A stretch of 64,000 bases of DNA from Streptomyces sedi (GTDB taxonomy: Bacteria > Actinomycetota > Actinomycetes > Streptomycetales > Streptomycetaceae), in contig NZ_VDGT01000017.1 in assembly GCF_006335015.1 (NCBI RefSeq), positions 1 to 64,000 on the forward strand. Direction: 5' to 3'. Shown here in pieces: positions 45,057-54,700 of the stretch (positions are counted from its first letter, which is position 1; the number at the start of each line of letters is the position of its first letter). The translations under genes were made by a program, and so were the position numbers. Below the pieces are notes generated by a model. It worked only from the letters and a program-made list of their open reading frames with translations. It made no database searches and had not been told where the DNA came from.

Positions 45057-46265
45057 TCAGCGGTCGGTGGCGAAGAGCTCGGCGCGCGCCGCACCCAGCG
45101 CGGTGACCAGGGCGCCGCCCAGCACCGGGTTGCCGCCGACCGTGGCGGCCCTGACCTCCGTGTCGAGCGGCGACAGCTCGCGAAGCCGGCGTTCCACCCG
45201 TTCGGCCAGCGCCCGGCCGCCGGCGCGCCCGACCTCACCGCCGAGCACCACGCACCCCGGGTCGAGCACGGCCGCCGCCGAGGCCGCGCCCAGCGCGACC
45301 CGGCCGGCCAGCTCGTCCAGGAAGGCGCCGGCCGCCTCGTCCGTCCGGGCCGTCGCCCCGGCGACCAGCCGCTCGGCGGCCAGGCCCTCCGCGCCGTCGT
45401 CCCGCAGGCCGTGGCGCTCGGCCAGCGCCCGCACGGCCGCGCCGGAGACCAGGCCGTGCAGCCCGCCCTCGCACTCCACGGCCGACGGCAGCCGCCCGGT
45501 GCCGGGCACCGGCAGGAACCCCAGCTCGCCCGCGCCGCCGGAGGCGCCCCGGCGCAGCGCGCCGTCCAGCACCACGGCCGCGCCGACGCCGACGCCCAGC
45601 CACAGCAGCACGAAGGTGTCGCGGTCGCGGACGGAGCCGAGGCGGTGTTCGGCGATGCCGGCCAGGTTGACCTCGTTCTCCAGCAGCACGGGGGCGCCGA
45701 CGGTGTCGCGCAGCGCCGCCACCAGCTGGCGGTGCCAGGCGGGCAGCGCGTCGGAGACGCGCAGGGCGCCGGTGGCCGGGTCGGCGAGGCCGGGGGCGCC
45801 GAGGGCCACGGTGTGCAGCTCGGCGACGCCGGCCTCGGCGCCGGCCGCCCGCAGCGTCGTCAACACGGCGGTGACCATGGGGTGTTGGCCGGGGTGCCCC
45901 GCGGGGTCCGGCGCGGTCGTCAGCGGCACCGAGCGGCTGGCGACGGTGGCGCCGGCGAGGTCGGCCAGCGCCAGACTCACGCCCTCCACCCGTACGTCGA
46001 GCGCCGCGACATGGGCGCGGCCCGCGACCAGGCCGTAGACGCGCGCGTTGGGCCCCCGGCGCTCGGCGCCGGCCTCCCCCACGACGTCGACCAGCCCGCC
46101 GCGACCGAGGCGGCCGAGCAGCTCGGCGACGCTGGGGCGGGAGAGCCCGGTCAGCTCGCGGAGCCTGGCGGCGGTCAACGGGCCGTGTTCGGTGAGGAGT
46201 TCGAGCGCGATCCGGTCGTTGATCGCCCGGGCCGTCTGGGGGGTGGCGGTGCGCACGTTGCTCAT
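45057..46265 (-). CDS. ROK-family transcriptional repressor
   Basis: 402 aa from the ATG at 46265; an in-frame GTG at 46283 is also possible. The winged helix-turn-helix at the N-terminus reads TARAINDRIALELL, then TAARLRELTGLSRPSVAELL. The ROK domain follows (VALGAPGLADPATG, then LLENEVNLAGIAEHRLG, then GVGVGAAVVLDG). The Zn-binding CxCGxxGC motif of sugar kinases is replaced by VECEGGLHG, so kinase activity is unlikely. It is divergent from an MFS exporter, with a clear operator at 46288-46308 between them. Confidence 0.9.
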   Translation of the reverse strand: MSNVRTATPQTARAINDRIALELLTEHGPLTAARLRELTGLSRPSVAELLGRLGRGGLVDVVGEAGAERRGPNARVYGLVAGRAHVAALDVRVEGVSLALADLAGATVASRSVPLTTAPDPAGHPGQHPMVTAVLTTLRAAGAEAGVAELHTVALGAPGLADPATGALRVSDALPAWHRQLVAALRDTVGAPVLLENEVNLAGIAEHRLGSVRDRDTFVLLWLGVGVGAAVVLDGALRRGASGGAGELGFLPVPGTGRLPSAVECEGGLHGLVSGAAVRALAERHGLRDDGAEGLAAERLVAGATARTDEAAGAFLDELAGRVALGAASAAAVLDPGCVVLGGEVGRAGGRALAERVERRLRELSPLDTEVRAATVGGNPVLGGALVTALGAARAELFATDR

Positions 46266-46287
46266 GGTCGGGATTGTATTCACTTTC

Positions 46288-46308
46288 TATTAGGCAACCT
46301 TCCTGATA
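46288..46308. promoter_or_regulatory. ROK-type operator
   Basis: A 21-bp imperfect palindrome centred on 46298: TATTAGGCAA on one side, and TATCAGGAAG when the other arm is read in reverse complement. It resembles the ROK-family consensus (TTAGGAAA-type arms) and sits between the ROK and MFS genes. Confidence 0.6.
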
Positions 46309-46394
46309 CTTTCTGGGCGGCGCGTCGGCGCCCTGCCCCCACTCCCCGCACCACGACCCCCTCCCCTCGCGGCCCCCAGGGAAGTGTCACTCAC

Positions 46395-47654
46395 ATGCCT
46401 CACCCCCCCTCCCCCGACGTGCCGTTGAACGTCGACGCGACCCGGGTGCGCCGGGCCAGGGTCGCCGTCGGCGTCGTCTTCCTGCTGCACGGCGCGGCGG
46501 CCGGCGGCTTCGTCACCCGCATCCCCTGGCTCCAGGACCGACTCGATCTGAGCACCGCGACGCTGGGCCTGGCGCTGGCCTTCCCCGCGCTCGGCGCCTC
46601 GGTGGCGATGCCGCTGGCCAGCCGCGTGATCCACCGCCACGGCGCCCGCGCGGCGGTGCGCGGGCTGCTGGCGCTGTGGGTGCTGGCCTCGATGCTGCCG
46701 GTGATGGCGCCGAACCTGCCGGCGCTGTGCGCGCTGCTCTTCCTGTTCGGCGCGACCTCCGGCATGGCTGACGTGGCGATGAACGCCCAGGGCGTCGAGG
46801 TGGAGGAACGTTACGGCCGCTCCATCATGTCCGGGTTGCACGGCCTGTGGAGCGTCGGCACGCTCAGCGGCTCGGCGCTGGGCGTGTGCGCCGTCGCGCT
46901 CGACCTGGACGCACGGGCCCATCTGCCGGTGGCCACCTGCCTGTTGCTGCTGGCGGTGGCGCCGGCCTGCCGGTGGGTGATCGACGTGCGGCCGTGCGGC
47001 GACGAGGCGGCGCCGCCGCGGTTCGCGCTGCCGCCCCGTTCCGCGCTGCTGATCGGCGCGGTCGGCATCTGCGCGGTGCTGGCCGAGGGCGGGAGCATGG
47101 ACTGGTCGGGCGTCTATCTGCGGGATCTGACCGGCGCCTCGGAGACGGTGGCCGCCGCCAGCTACACGGCGTTCTCCGCGACCATGGCGTTCGCCCGGCT
47201 GCTGGGGGACGCGGTGGTGCGCCGGATGGGACCGGTGCGCACGGTGCGCTGCGGCGGTGGAATCGCCACGCTGGGCGGGGTGTTGGTGGTGACGGCGACC
47301 GTTCCGGCGCAGGGCGTGGCGGGGTTCGCGCTGATCGGGGTGGGGATCGCGGTGGTGGTGCCGCTGGCGTTCGCCGCCGCCGGGCACAGCGGCCCCAACC
47401 CCAGCCGGGCCATCGCCGGTGTCGCCACGATCACCTACACGGCGAGCCTGATCGCGCCGACGCTGATCGGCGCGGTCGGCGAACTGCTGTCGCTGCGCGC
47501 CTCGTTCGGGGTGGTCACGGTCGCCACCGCGCTGCTGGTGGTCGGCGCCGGGGTGCTGGGGCGCGGCGGGCGCGGGCAGGCGCCGGTGGCCGCGGCGCCC
47601 GGCGTCGACCCGGGGGCGCTGCCGGCGCCGCGCCCCGAGGGCCGGCGGGAGTGA
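46395..47654 (+). CDS. MFS transporter
   Basis: 419 aa; ATG at 46395. About 12 hydrophobic segments. RIPWLQDRLDLSTATLGLAL and DVAMNAQGVEVEERYGRSIM are seen in the N-terminal half, and FARLLGDAVVRRMGPVRTVR, a motif-A-like loop, in the second half. It belongs to the group of actinomycete MFS exporters that travel with a ROK regulator. Substrate is unknown. An upstream extension of the frame to 44823 is a shadow of the ROK gene. Confidence 0.9.
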   Translation: MPHPPSPDVPLNVDATRVRRARVAVGVVFLLHGAAAGGFVTRIPWLQDRLDLSTATLGLALAFPALGASVAMPLASRVIHRHGARAAVRGLLALWVLASMLPVMAPNLPALCALLFLFGATSGMADVAMNAQGVEVEERYGRSIMSGLHGLWSVGTLSGSALGVCAVALDLDARAHLPVATCLLLLAVAPACRWVIDVRPCGDEAAPPRFALPPRSALLIGAVGICAVLAEGGSMDWSGVYLRDLTGASETVAAASYTAFSATMAFARLLGDAVVRRMGPVRTVRCGGGIATLGGVLVVTATVPAQGVAGFALIGVGIAVVVPLAFAAAGHSGPNPSRAIAGVATITYTASLIAPTLIGAVGELLSLRASFGVVTVATALLVVGAGVLGRGGRGQAPVAAAPGVDPGALPAPRPEGRRE

Positions 47655-47685
47655 GTCCGCCGCCCCTCGGGGCGCGTTCCCCGGC

Positions 47686-48144
47686 TCAGCCGAGCAGCTT
47701 CACGGCCTGGTAGTAGGTCCAGGCGGTGCCGTCGCACGCGGTGTGCTGGGCGCCGGAGTAGCGGTCGCAGACCCGCAGCAGGTCCTGGTAGAACGCGTTG
47801 TCCAGGCGGGTCTTGTTGGCGTCGAAGGTGCCGGCCGCCTTGTAGTTGCGATAGCCGAAGTCATGCCGCGCACATGACAAGCTGAAGGGGAAGCCGAAGG
47901 GGTTGTCGGGCGAGGAGGAGCACAGGTCGGTGCTCCAGTCGAAGCCGTAGGAGGCCCAGGAGCCCTGGTTGTTGCGGGCCGAGAGCCAGGCGTTGTAGCT
48001 GCTGGCGCTGGTCTGCGTCCAGCTGCTCAGCACCTGCGGCTTGTCCGCCGGTGCCGCCGCGGCGGGAGAGGCCGCGACCGCGACCGCGCCCAGGCTGAGG
48101 GCGAGGGCGGAGAACAGGGTGGTGATCCGGTGACGCAGGCGCAT
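47686..48144 (-). CDS. Secreted prokaryotic phospholipase A2
   Basis: 152 aa; ATG at 48144 with GGGAGGA nine nt upstream. Sec signal peptide (FSALALSLGAVAVAASPAAAA, cut after Ala). The catalytic His-Asp pair is in SCARHDFGYRNY, followed by KTRLDNAFYQDL. Two pairs of Cys are consistent with disulfides. It matches the small streptomycete PLA2 family, which hydrolyses the sn-2 ester of phospholipids outside the cell. Confidence 0.93.
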   Translation of the reverse strand: MRLRHRITTLFSALALSLGAVAVAASPAAAAPADKPQVLSSWTQTSASSYNAWLSARNNQGSWASYGFDWSTDLCSSSPDNPFGFPFSLSCARHDFGYRNYKAAGTFDANKTRLDNAFYQDLLRVCDRYSGAQHTACDGTAWTYYQAVKLLG

Positions 48145-48326
48145 GGGCGCATTCCTCCCAGGAGAACGCGGCCCGCCCCCCGTTGGGCGGACCGGCACTT
48201 CGGGAGGAGAACCTATGCACCCCGACAGGAATGCTCAACCCCTATCTACGCGCGGGGAACTGACGGGTTGACCAACGGCGGGCCAACCCGTCGTGAGGCG
48301 CCCGCGCCACCGAACGCCGGGAAGGC

Positions 48327-49019
48327 TCAGGCGGGCCGCGCCAGCACCCAGGTGCGATCCAGGGTGAGATACCGCTCGACGGGCAGTCCGGCCCCGCTCA
48401 ACGCCGACTCGAAGCCGTCCTTGCTCCACCGGTAGGAGGGGAAGGTGTGGCTCCACTCCGCGTCCGGGAACTCGTACTCCACCCGGAACTCGGTCAGTTC
48501 GTCGCTGATCCGGGTGGCGGCGGCGACCCGGATCAGCCCGCCGTCGCCGGTCTTCGCCTCCCTCGGCACCCGGGTGTGCCAGTTCTCGCCCTCCCGCTGG
48601 ATCAACACCGCCCCGCCGTCGGCGACATACCGCCGGCAGGTGCGCAGCATCGCGGCACGCACCTCGGGGTCACCGTTGTGGATCAGGAACGAGGCGAGCA
48701 GCACGACGTCGAACCGCTCCTCGCCCAGCTCCAGTTCCTCGATGGCCGCGCACACCGTGCGCGCCCCCCGCACGTGCTCCAGCATCTCGGGGGACTCGTC
48801 CACGGCCGTCACCACGAAGCCCCGCTCGACCAGCGCGTGGGTCACCCGGCCGACGCCGCAACCCAGTTCGAGGATGCTCGCGCCGGCGGGAACGGCGCGC
48901 TCGATGATGTTGGGCTCGCGCCCCACCGGCAGCCGCAACCAGCGCTCCACCGCGCAGCCGTCCGGGGTGATGGGCCCCGGACCCGTTCCGCTGTATCCCT
49001 CACGGGTGCGTCCACTCAT
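48327..49019 (-). CDS. Class I SAM-dependent methyltransferase
   Basis: 230 aa; ATG at 49019. Motif I ILELGCGVGRVTHAL (SAM-binding Gly loop), then VTAVDESPEML (acidic residue after strand 2), then FDVVLLASFLIHN and YVADGGAVLIQRE. Substrate is unknown. The C-terminal part (EYEFPDAEWSHTFPSYRW) is not diagnostic. Confidence 0.88.
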   Translation of the reverse strand: MSGRTREGYSGTGPGPITPDGCAVERWLRLPVGREPNIIERAVPAGASILELGCGVGRVTHALVERGFVVTAVDESPEMLEHVRGARTVCAAIEELELGEERFDVVLLASFLIHNGDPEVRAAMLRTCRRYVADGGAVLIQREGENWHTRVPREAKTGDGGLIRVAAATRISDELTEFRVEYEFPDAEWSHTFPSYRWSKDGFESALSGAGLPVERYLTLDRTWVLARPA

Positions 49020-49106
49020 GGCATCATCAGATCACGGTCCCTGTGGTCCCGAGGAATCTTTCCGCCATCCGAAGCGCCTCCCGAACGGGCCCGAGCCCCG
49101 CCGCGC

Positions 49107-50546
49107 TCACTGCCAACTGGCGTGCAGCGGCTTGCCCTCCGCGTACCCCGCGGCGCTCTGCACCCCGACCACGGCCCGCTCGCCGAACTCCGCGAGGTCG
49201 GCGGCGCCCGCGTAGGTGAACGAGGAGCGCACACCCGCCACGATCGAGTCGATCAGGTCCTCCACACCCGGCCTGGTCGGGTCCAGGAACATCCGCGAGG
49301 TGGAGATCCCCTCCTCGAAGAGCGCCTTGCGCGCCCGGTCGAACGACGACTGCTCGGCGGTCCTGCTGCGCACCGCGCGCGCCGACGCCATCCCGAAGCT
49401 CTCCTTGTACAGCCGGCCCTCGGCGGACTGCTGGAGGTCGCCAGGCGACTCGTGGGTGCCGGCGAACCAGGAGCCGACCATCACGTTGGACGCCCCGGCG
49501 GCCAGCGCCATCGCCACGTCCCTGGGGTGGCGCACCCCGCCGTCGGCCCACACGTGCCCGCCCAGCCGGGCCGCCTCGGTGGCGCACTCCAGCACGGCGG
49601 AGAACTGCGGGCGCCCCACCCCGGTCATCATCCGCGTGGTGCACATGGCGCCGGGGCCGACGCCCACCTTGACAATGTCGGCGCCCGCCTGGAGCAGGTC
49701 GCGGGTGCCCTCGGCGGAGACCACGTTGCCCGCGACCACGGGCACGGTGGGGTTCAGCGCCCGCACCGCGCGCAGCGCCGCGATCATGGACTCCTGGTGG
49801 CCGTGGGCGGTGTCCACGACCAGCGTGTCCACCCCGGCCGCCAGCAGCGCCTCGGCGCGCGCCGCCACGTCGCCGTTGATCCCGACGGCGGCGGCGATCC
49901 GCAGCCGGCCGGCGGCGTCGACGGCCGGCTGGTAGAGGGTCGCGCGCAGCGCGCCCTTGCGGCTGAGGATGCCGGCCAGCCGCCCGTCGGGGCCGACAGC
50001 CGGCGCGATCTTGCGGTGCGCGGAGTCCAGGGTGGTGAACGCCTCCCGCGGGTCGAGGTCGGCGGCCAGCACCAGCAGGTCGCGCGACATCACCTCGCCG
50101 ACCTGCGAGAACCGGTCCACGCCTGTCAGGTCGGCCTCGGTGACGATGCCCACGGGGCGCTCGTCGGAGACCACCACGCCCGCGTTGTGCGCCCGCTTGG
50201 GCAGCAGCGCCAGGGCGTCCGCCACGGTCTGGGTGGGCGCCAGCGTGATCGGGGTGTCCAGCACCAGGTGGCGCTTCTTCACCCAGGCGATCACGTCGGT
50301 GACCACGTCCAGCGGGATGTCCTGCGGGATCACGACGAGACCGCCGCGCCGCGCGACCGTCTCGGCCATCCGGCGGCCGGCAACGGCCGTCATGTTCGCC
50401 ACGACCAGGGGGATGGTCGTCCCCGAGCCGTCCGGCGACGAGAGGTCGACGGCCATCCGGGAGCCCACCGAGGAACGGTTGGGGACCATGAACACGTCGT
50501 CGTAGGTCAGATCATGCGACGGTCGGGCGTCGTTGAGAAACTTCAT
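49107..50546 (-). CDS. guaB1: GuaB1-family IMP dehydrogenase-like / GMP reductase
   Basis: 479 aa; ATG at 50546 with AGGTGAG upstream. (beta/alpha)8 barrel with catalytic loop GVGPGAMCTTRMMTGVG (Cys nucleophile) and substrate sites WADGGVRHPRDVAMALAAGA. Two CBS domains are inserted between residues 95 and 210. Family knowledge: the actinobacterial GuaB1 clade works as a CBS-regulated GMP reductase rather than IMP dehydrogenase. The N-terminus KFLNDARPSHDLTYDDVFM is typical of the family. Confidence 0.93.
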   Translation of the reverse strand: MKFLNDARPSHDLTYDDVFMVPNRSSVGSRMAVDLSSPDGSGTTIPLVVANMTAVAGRRMAETVARRGGLVVIPQDIPLDVVTDVIAWVKKRHLVLDTPITLAPTQTVADALALLPKRAHNAGVVVSDERPVGIVTEADLTGVDRFSQVGEVMSRDLLVLAADLDPREAFTTLDSAHRKIAPAVGPDGRLAGILSRKGALRATLYQPAVDAAGRLRIAAAVGINGDVAARAEALLAAGVDTLVVDTAHGHQESMIAALRAVRALNPTVPVVAGNVVSAEGTRDLLQAGADIVKVGVGPGAMCTTRMMTGVGRPQFSAVLECATEAARLGGHVWADGGVRHPRDVAMALAAGASNVMVGSWFAGTHESPGDLQQSAEGRLYKESFGMASARAVRSRTAEQSSFDRARKALFEEGISTSRMFLDPTRPGVEDLIDSIVAGVRSSFTYAGAADLAEFGERAVVGVQSAAGYAEGKPLHASWQ

Positions 50547-50808
50547 GCGCGCGCTCTCACCTGCTGGGAATCGTAGGTCGGTGGGAGGCTGCGGCTCCTG
50601 TGTCATTATCACCCAATCGTTCTCACTTCACGCGCCCCCACCACGCGCGACGCGCCCCCGGGGGGAGCGCGCGGCGAGCCGGGCACCACCAGGCGTGCGT
50701 TCTTCCGCCGGGTGAAACGCCCCGTTCACCCGCCGGGGACCCGGTTCCGGCTGCCACGATGACCCCGGAAGGACCGCCGACGGCGGTACCAGCGAGGACG
50801 GGGGCCGG

Positions 50809-51744
50809 ATGGCCGAAGGAACGAGGCTCGGGCGCCGGATCAGTTTCGGCATCAAGACGACGCCGGCGCACACCGACTACGCGGAGGTGCTGCGCGTCTG
50901 GCGGGAGGCCGACCGGATCGACCGGATCGAGCACGCCTGGCTGTGGGACCATCTGCCGCCGCTCTTCGGGCCGCCCGCCGGGCCCACGCTGGAGGGCTGG
51001 ACGACGCTCGCCGCGCTGGCGGCGGCCACCGAGCGGATCGGCCTGGGGCTGCTGGTCTCCAACAACCGGCTCCGCCCGCCGGCCCTGCTCGCCAAGATGG
51101 CGGCGACGGTGGAGGCCGTCTCCGACGGCCGGCTCACCGTCGGCCTCGGCATGGGCCCCACGGCCCCCGCCGCCGGCCGCCCGCCCGCCTCGGGCCCGGC
51201 GGCCAGGGCGCTCGCCGGCTACCGCGCGCTCGGCATCGAGCCGCCGAGCCCCGGCGTCGGCCTGGCCCGGCTCGCCGAGAGCTGCCAGGTCCTCCGCGCC
51301 CTCTGGGAGAACGCCGCCCCCACCGACTTCGCCGGCCACCACTACCGCCTCACCGGCGCCCGCGCCGCGCCCCGCCCGACCCGGCGGCTGCCGCTGCTGA
51401 TCGGTGGCGCGGGCGACGGGCTGCTCAAGGTCGCCGCCGAGCACGCCGACCTGTGGAACATCTCCGGTCCCCCGCACAGCGACGTGGAGCGGATCAGGGA
51501 ACGCGCGGGCAAGCTCGACGCCGCCTGCGCCGAAGTCGGCCGCGACCCACGGGAGATCACCCGTTCGGTGCAGACCCATGTCTCCTACACCGACCCGGCC
51601 GCCACCCGCGCCACCGTCGAGGCCCTGCTGACCACCGGCGCCACCCACCTCGTGCTGAGCCTCCCGGCGCCCTTCCCGCCGAACGTGGCGCACTGGGTCA
51701 CCGAGCAGATCATCGAGCCGGTGCTGGCGAGAACGGCCGGTTAG
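50809..51744 (+). CDS. LLM-class F420-dependent oxidoreductase
   Basis: 311 aa; ATG at 50809. Luciferase-like barrel: HAWLWDHLPPLFGPPAGPT, then ERIGLGLLVSNNRLRPPALL, then SDGRLTVGLGMG and LPLLIGGAGDGLLKVAAEHA. F420 rather than FMN is inferred from family. Its stop overlaps the stop of the convergent conflict-system gene by 3 bp, marking the left edge of that island. Confidence 0.9.
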   Translation: MAEGTRLGRRISFGIKTTPAHTDYAEVLRVWREADRIDRIEHAWLWDHLPPLFGPPAGPTLEGWTTLAALAAATERIGLGLLVSNNRLRPPALLAKMAATVEAVSDGRLTVGLGMGPTAPAAGRPPASGPAARALAGYRALGIEPPSPGVGLARLAESCQVLRALWENAAPTDFAGHHYRLTGARAAPRPTRRLPLLIGGAGDGLLKVAAEHADLWNISGPPHSDVERIRERAGKLDAACAEVGRDPREITRSVQTHVSYTDPAATRATVEALLTTGATHLVLSLPAPFPPNVAHWVTEQIIEPVLARTAG

Positions 51745-54700
51745 CCCTCCAGCCATGTCCGGACGCGGAGCGAGTGCGCCAAGTCCTCCTCATGGAGTCG
51801 GTGTCCGCCATCGACTAATTGGCGACGCAGCGCAATGGCCTCGTCAAGCATCGAGAGGGCCGCCGCGCGCCGGTCCAAGGCGCCGAGTCGGATGGCGAGA
51901 TTGTGCAGGCCAGTCGCGAGCAGCGGGCGAGCGCCAGTTGCCGCTTCCGAGTCCATCTCGCGGTAGAGCCCCACGGCCTCGGTGATCGCGGCCAAGGCCT
52001 CCTCATATCGCCCCTGCTCACCCAGACGGTTCGACAGATTATTGAGCCCCATGGCAAGGCCCGGGCGGTGGGTGTCAGCCCGCCGATCAACCAACTCTCG
52101 CCACAGGCCCACTGCCTCGGTGATCGCGGCCAAGGCCTCCCCTCCCTGTCCCGATTCGGCCAGGCTGTTGGAGAGGTTGTTGAGCACCGTCGCCAGATCG
52201 GCGCGGTGGAGGTCGCGGTGTTCCGTCGGTTCCCGGCGGATCTCCACGGCCTCCATGATCGCCGCAAGAGCTTCTTCGTGCCGCCCCGTCTTCTCCAGCC
52301 GCACGGAGAGGTTGCTGAGACATCGGGCGAGCTGGGGCCGGTGGATCTCACGTGGCGCATCCGCGTCCGCCAGGCCCCGGTAGATCTCCACGGCCTCTGC
52401 GACAGCGGCGAGTGCCTCCGCGTGTTCTCCGGCGTCTGCCAAACGGTTGGAAAGGTCGTTTAGTCCCTCTCCCAGGAGAGGGCGAGCGCCGACGCCGTTC
52501 CGGGCAGCGGCCCTCAGCCCGTCGACGCGCTCGGCCGTCGACCTCAGCGCGCCGGACGACGACGCGTCCGCCAAGCTGTAGGAGACCCGCGTGAACAACT
52601 CCACCAGGTGCTCGGCTGTCGGCCGCTCGGCGGGGCTGCGGTCGAGGCAGCGCAACAGCCCGTCAGCGACCTCCCGTTCGAGCCCGGAGGCACGGAGAGC
52701 GCTGGTCATCCCGACCTCCCCTCGCGCGAAGCCCCATTGCCCGGTGGCACACGCGGCCAGGAGCGCGCCAAGTGAGTACATGTCGCCCTCGGGAGTCGGG
52801 CCGGTTCCGCTCTCAGGGGCTATGAACTCGGACTCCGCCCGTGCGAACAGATCGAGATGAGGACTGCGCTCCTCGTCCCGCGTCGCAGTGATCCATCCGA
52901 TCAGTCGCACACCGTGGTCGGTGACAAGCACGGCTTTCGGCACGAGTGCGCCATGGGCTAGACCGAGACGGTGTGCTCGGGCCACCGCGGTAACCAGATC
53001 ACGCGCGACACGTCGGAAGAGTGCGAGATCGACGCCTTTTCCCGCGTGTTGGGCTCCGAACACAGCCCGCAGGTTGGGTGCGGGCCCGGACTCCTCGTCC
53101 AGTTCACGGCGGCTGACATACGTGGCGGCCAGCCAAGGAGGACCGTCGGCGTCCTCGTCCCAGAGAGCCAACAGGCGAGGCGCATGGATCCCATCCATAC
53201 GCGTAAGGCAGTCCGCCTCCGTGCGCAGGAGCTCCTTTGCCATGAAGACGGGAAGGGAAGGAGCCGCGGAGCGCAAGGTCACCGCCGCCCCTGTGTCGTC
53301 GCGAGCGAGGTACATACGCAGAGCGTTCCAGCCGGATTCGCTGCGGGCGACCAGCCTGTAGCGGCCTAGCCTTCCTGGATCTCCCGGTCGAAGCGGCGAC
53401 CAGCCAAGAGGTGCCCTCAAGCTGAGGTGCCCGGGTCCGCTCCTCGACGTCAGTACGGCCTCCCGAGGGGTGGGGCGCTCAGTCGACAGGGGGTGCGACT
53501 CCGCACCGGCTGGTCGGAGATCGGCCCTCGGCACGCCGAGCCGGCGTAGCAGCCGATCCTCCATCCAGCCGAAGGGCTGGTCGGCCTCCCCTACCGCCGC
53601 GGAACCTCGCGGATGTCCGGCCCAGGCCCGGAAACTCGGAGAACGACCCGCGCCGTCCTTCAACAAGTCGGCCACGATCCGGGTGGTACGCAGCAGCTCA
53701 GGTGTGGGGACCGCTCCGAGCAGAAGACGGCGTGCCTCTCCGGTGAAGTCGAACAGCCGTTGGTGGGGCAGACGGGTCTCGGCATCCGGTTCTTCCACCG
53801 AGCGCATCAGCCCGCCCAGGAACACCTCGACCACATGCCCCTCGTCAGTGGGCGGCCCCAACGCCGACTGGATCAGCCGCATCACCGGCGGACTGAGGGG
53901 AGCACATGCCGCGAGATGCCCGGCCAACCGATACGCCTCGGGAGACGCCAGGTCCCGGAACCGCAGAACGGACGCCGCTTCGTCCTCTTCCCACGGGGCG
54001 TCGGAAGAAGGAAAGCTCGTCCCACGTACCGCGCCGCTCCAAAGGGGAAGAAGGGTACTCGCTCCGGGTGATGCGATGAGGGAGGCCCAATCAGCGAAGG
54101 ATTCGGGGGTCGGCGAGAGGACCGGCACCGGTACGGAATCGAAACTGGCTAGCTCGGCAGGCAACACCGGATCAGCCAGGTGCCAGGCGGCATTGGGGCC
54201 GCCGCGGCGGAGGCTGGTGACGCGCCATCGTTGCGTCTCGATACCGGAACCCGACCAGAGCCGGGCGGGTAACGCGTGCACGATGGCGACAGGGCCTCGG
54301 CGCGCGCAGAACTCCGTCACCGCACGCATCCTGCCGTCCCACCAGGCAGCACCAACACCGTCGCTGACGATGAGCACGAGCGCGTCCCCTGTTGGATCGC
54401 TCACGCTCGTCATGGGCTGGTGCGGCCCGCGCCTGCCGAAGGGGCGGGAGTGCAGGCGCGGAGCTTGGGGACCACGAGTTTCGAGCCCGTGAACCCTGAT
54501 GTGACGGAAGGCCCCCACGCGTTCCATCAGAGTGCGCACCTCGGCTGCGAGACGCTGCCACAGCACCATGGACACGCCGTCGTCGACAAGCAGTGTGAGG
54601 GAGAGCCAACGGCTCCGGCTGGGCCGGGTGACGGTTTCGGGGAGTCCGGTCTCGGCCATGGCAGCGACCGTCCCCGCGACGTCCAGCTCACGTTGCCGAG

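Noticed and set aside
44823..46394. Plus-strand extension of the MFS gene through the riboswitch and ROK gene
   Set aside because: The MFS homology starts at 46395; the extension is Arg/Ala-rich shadow of the ROK gene and the RFN element.
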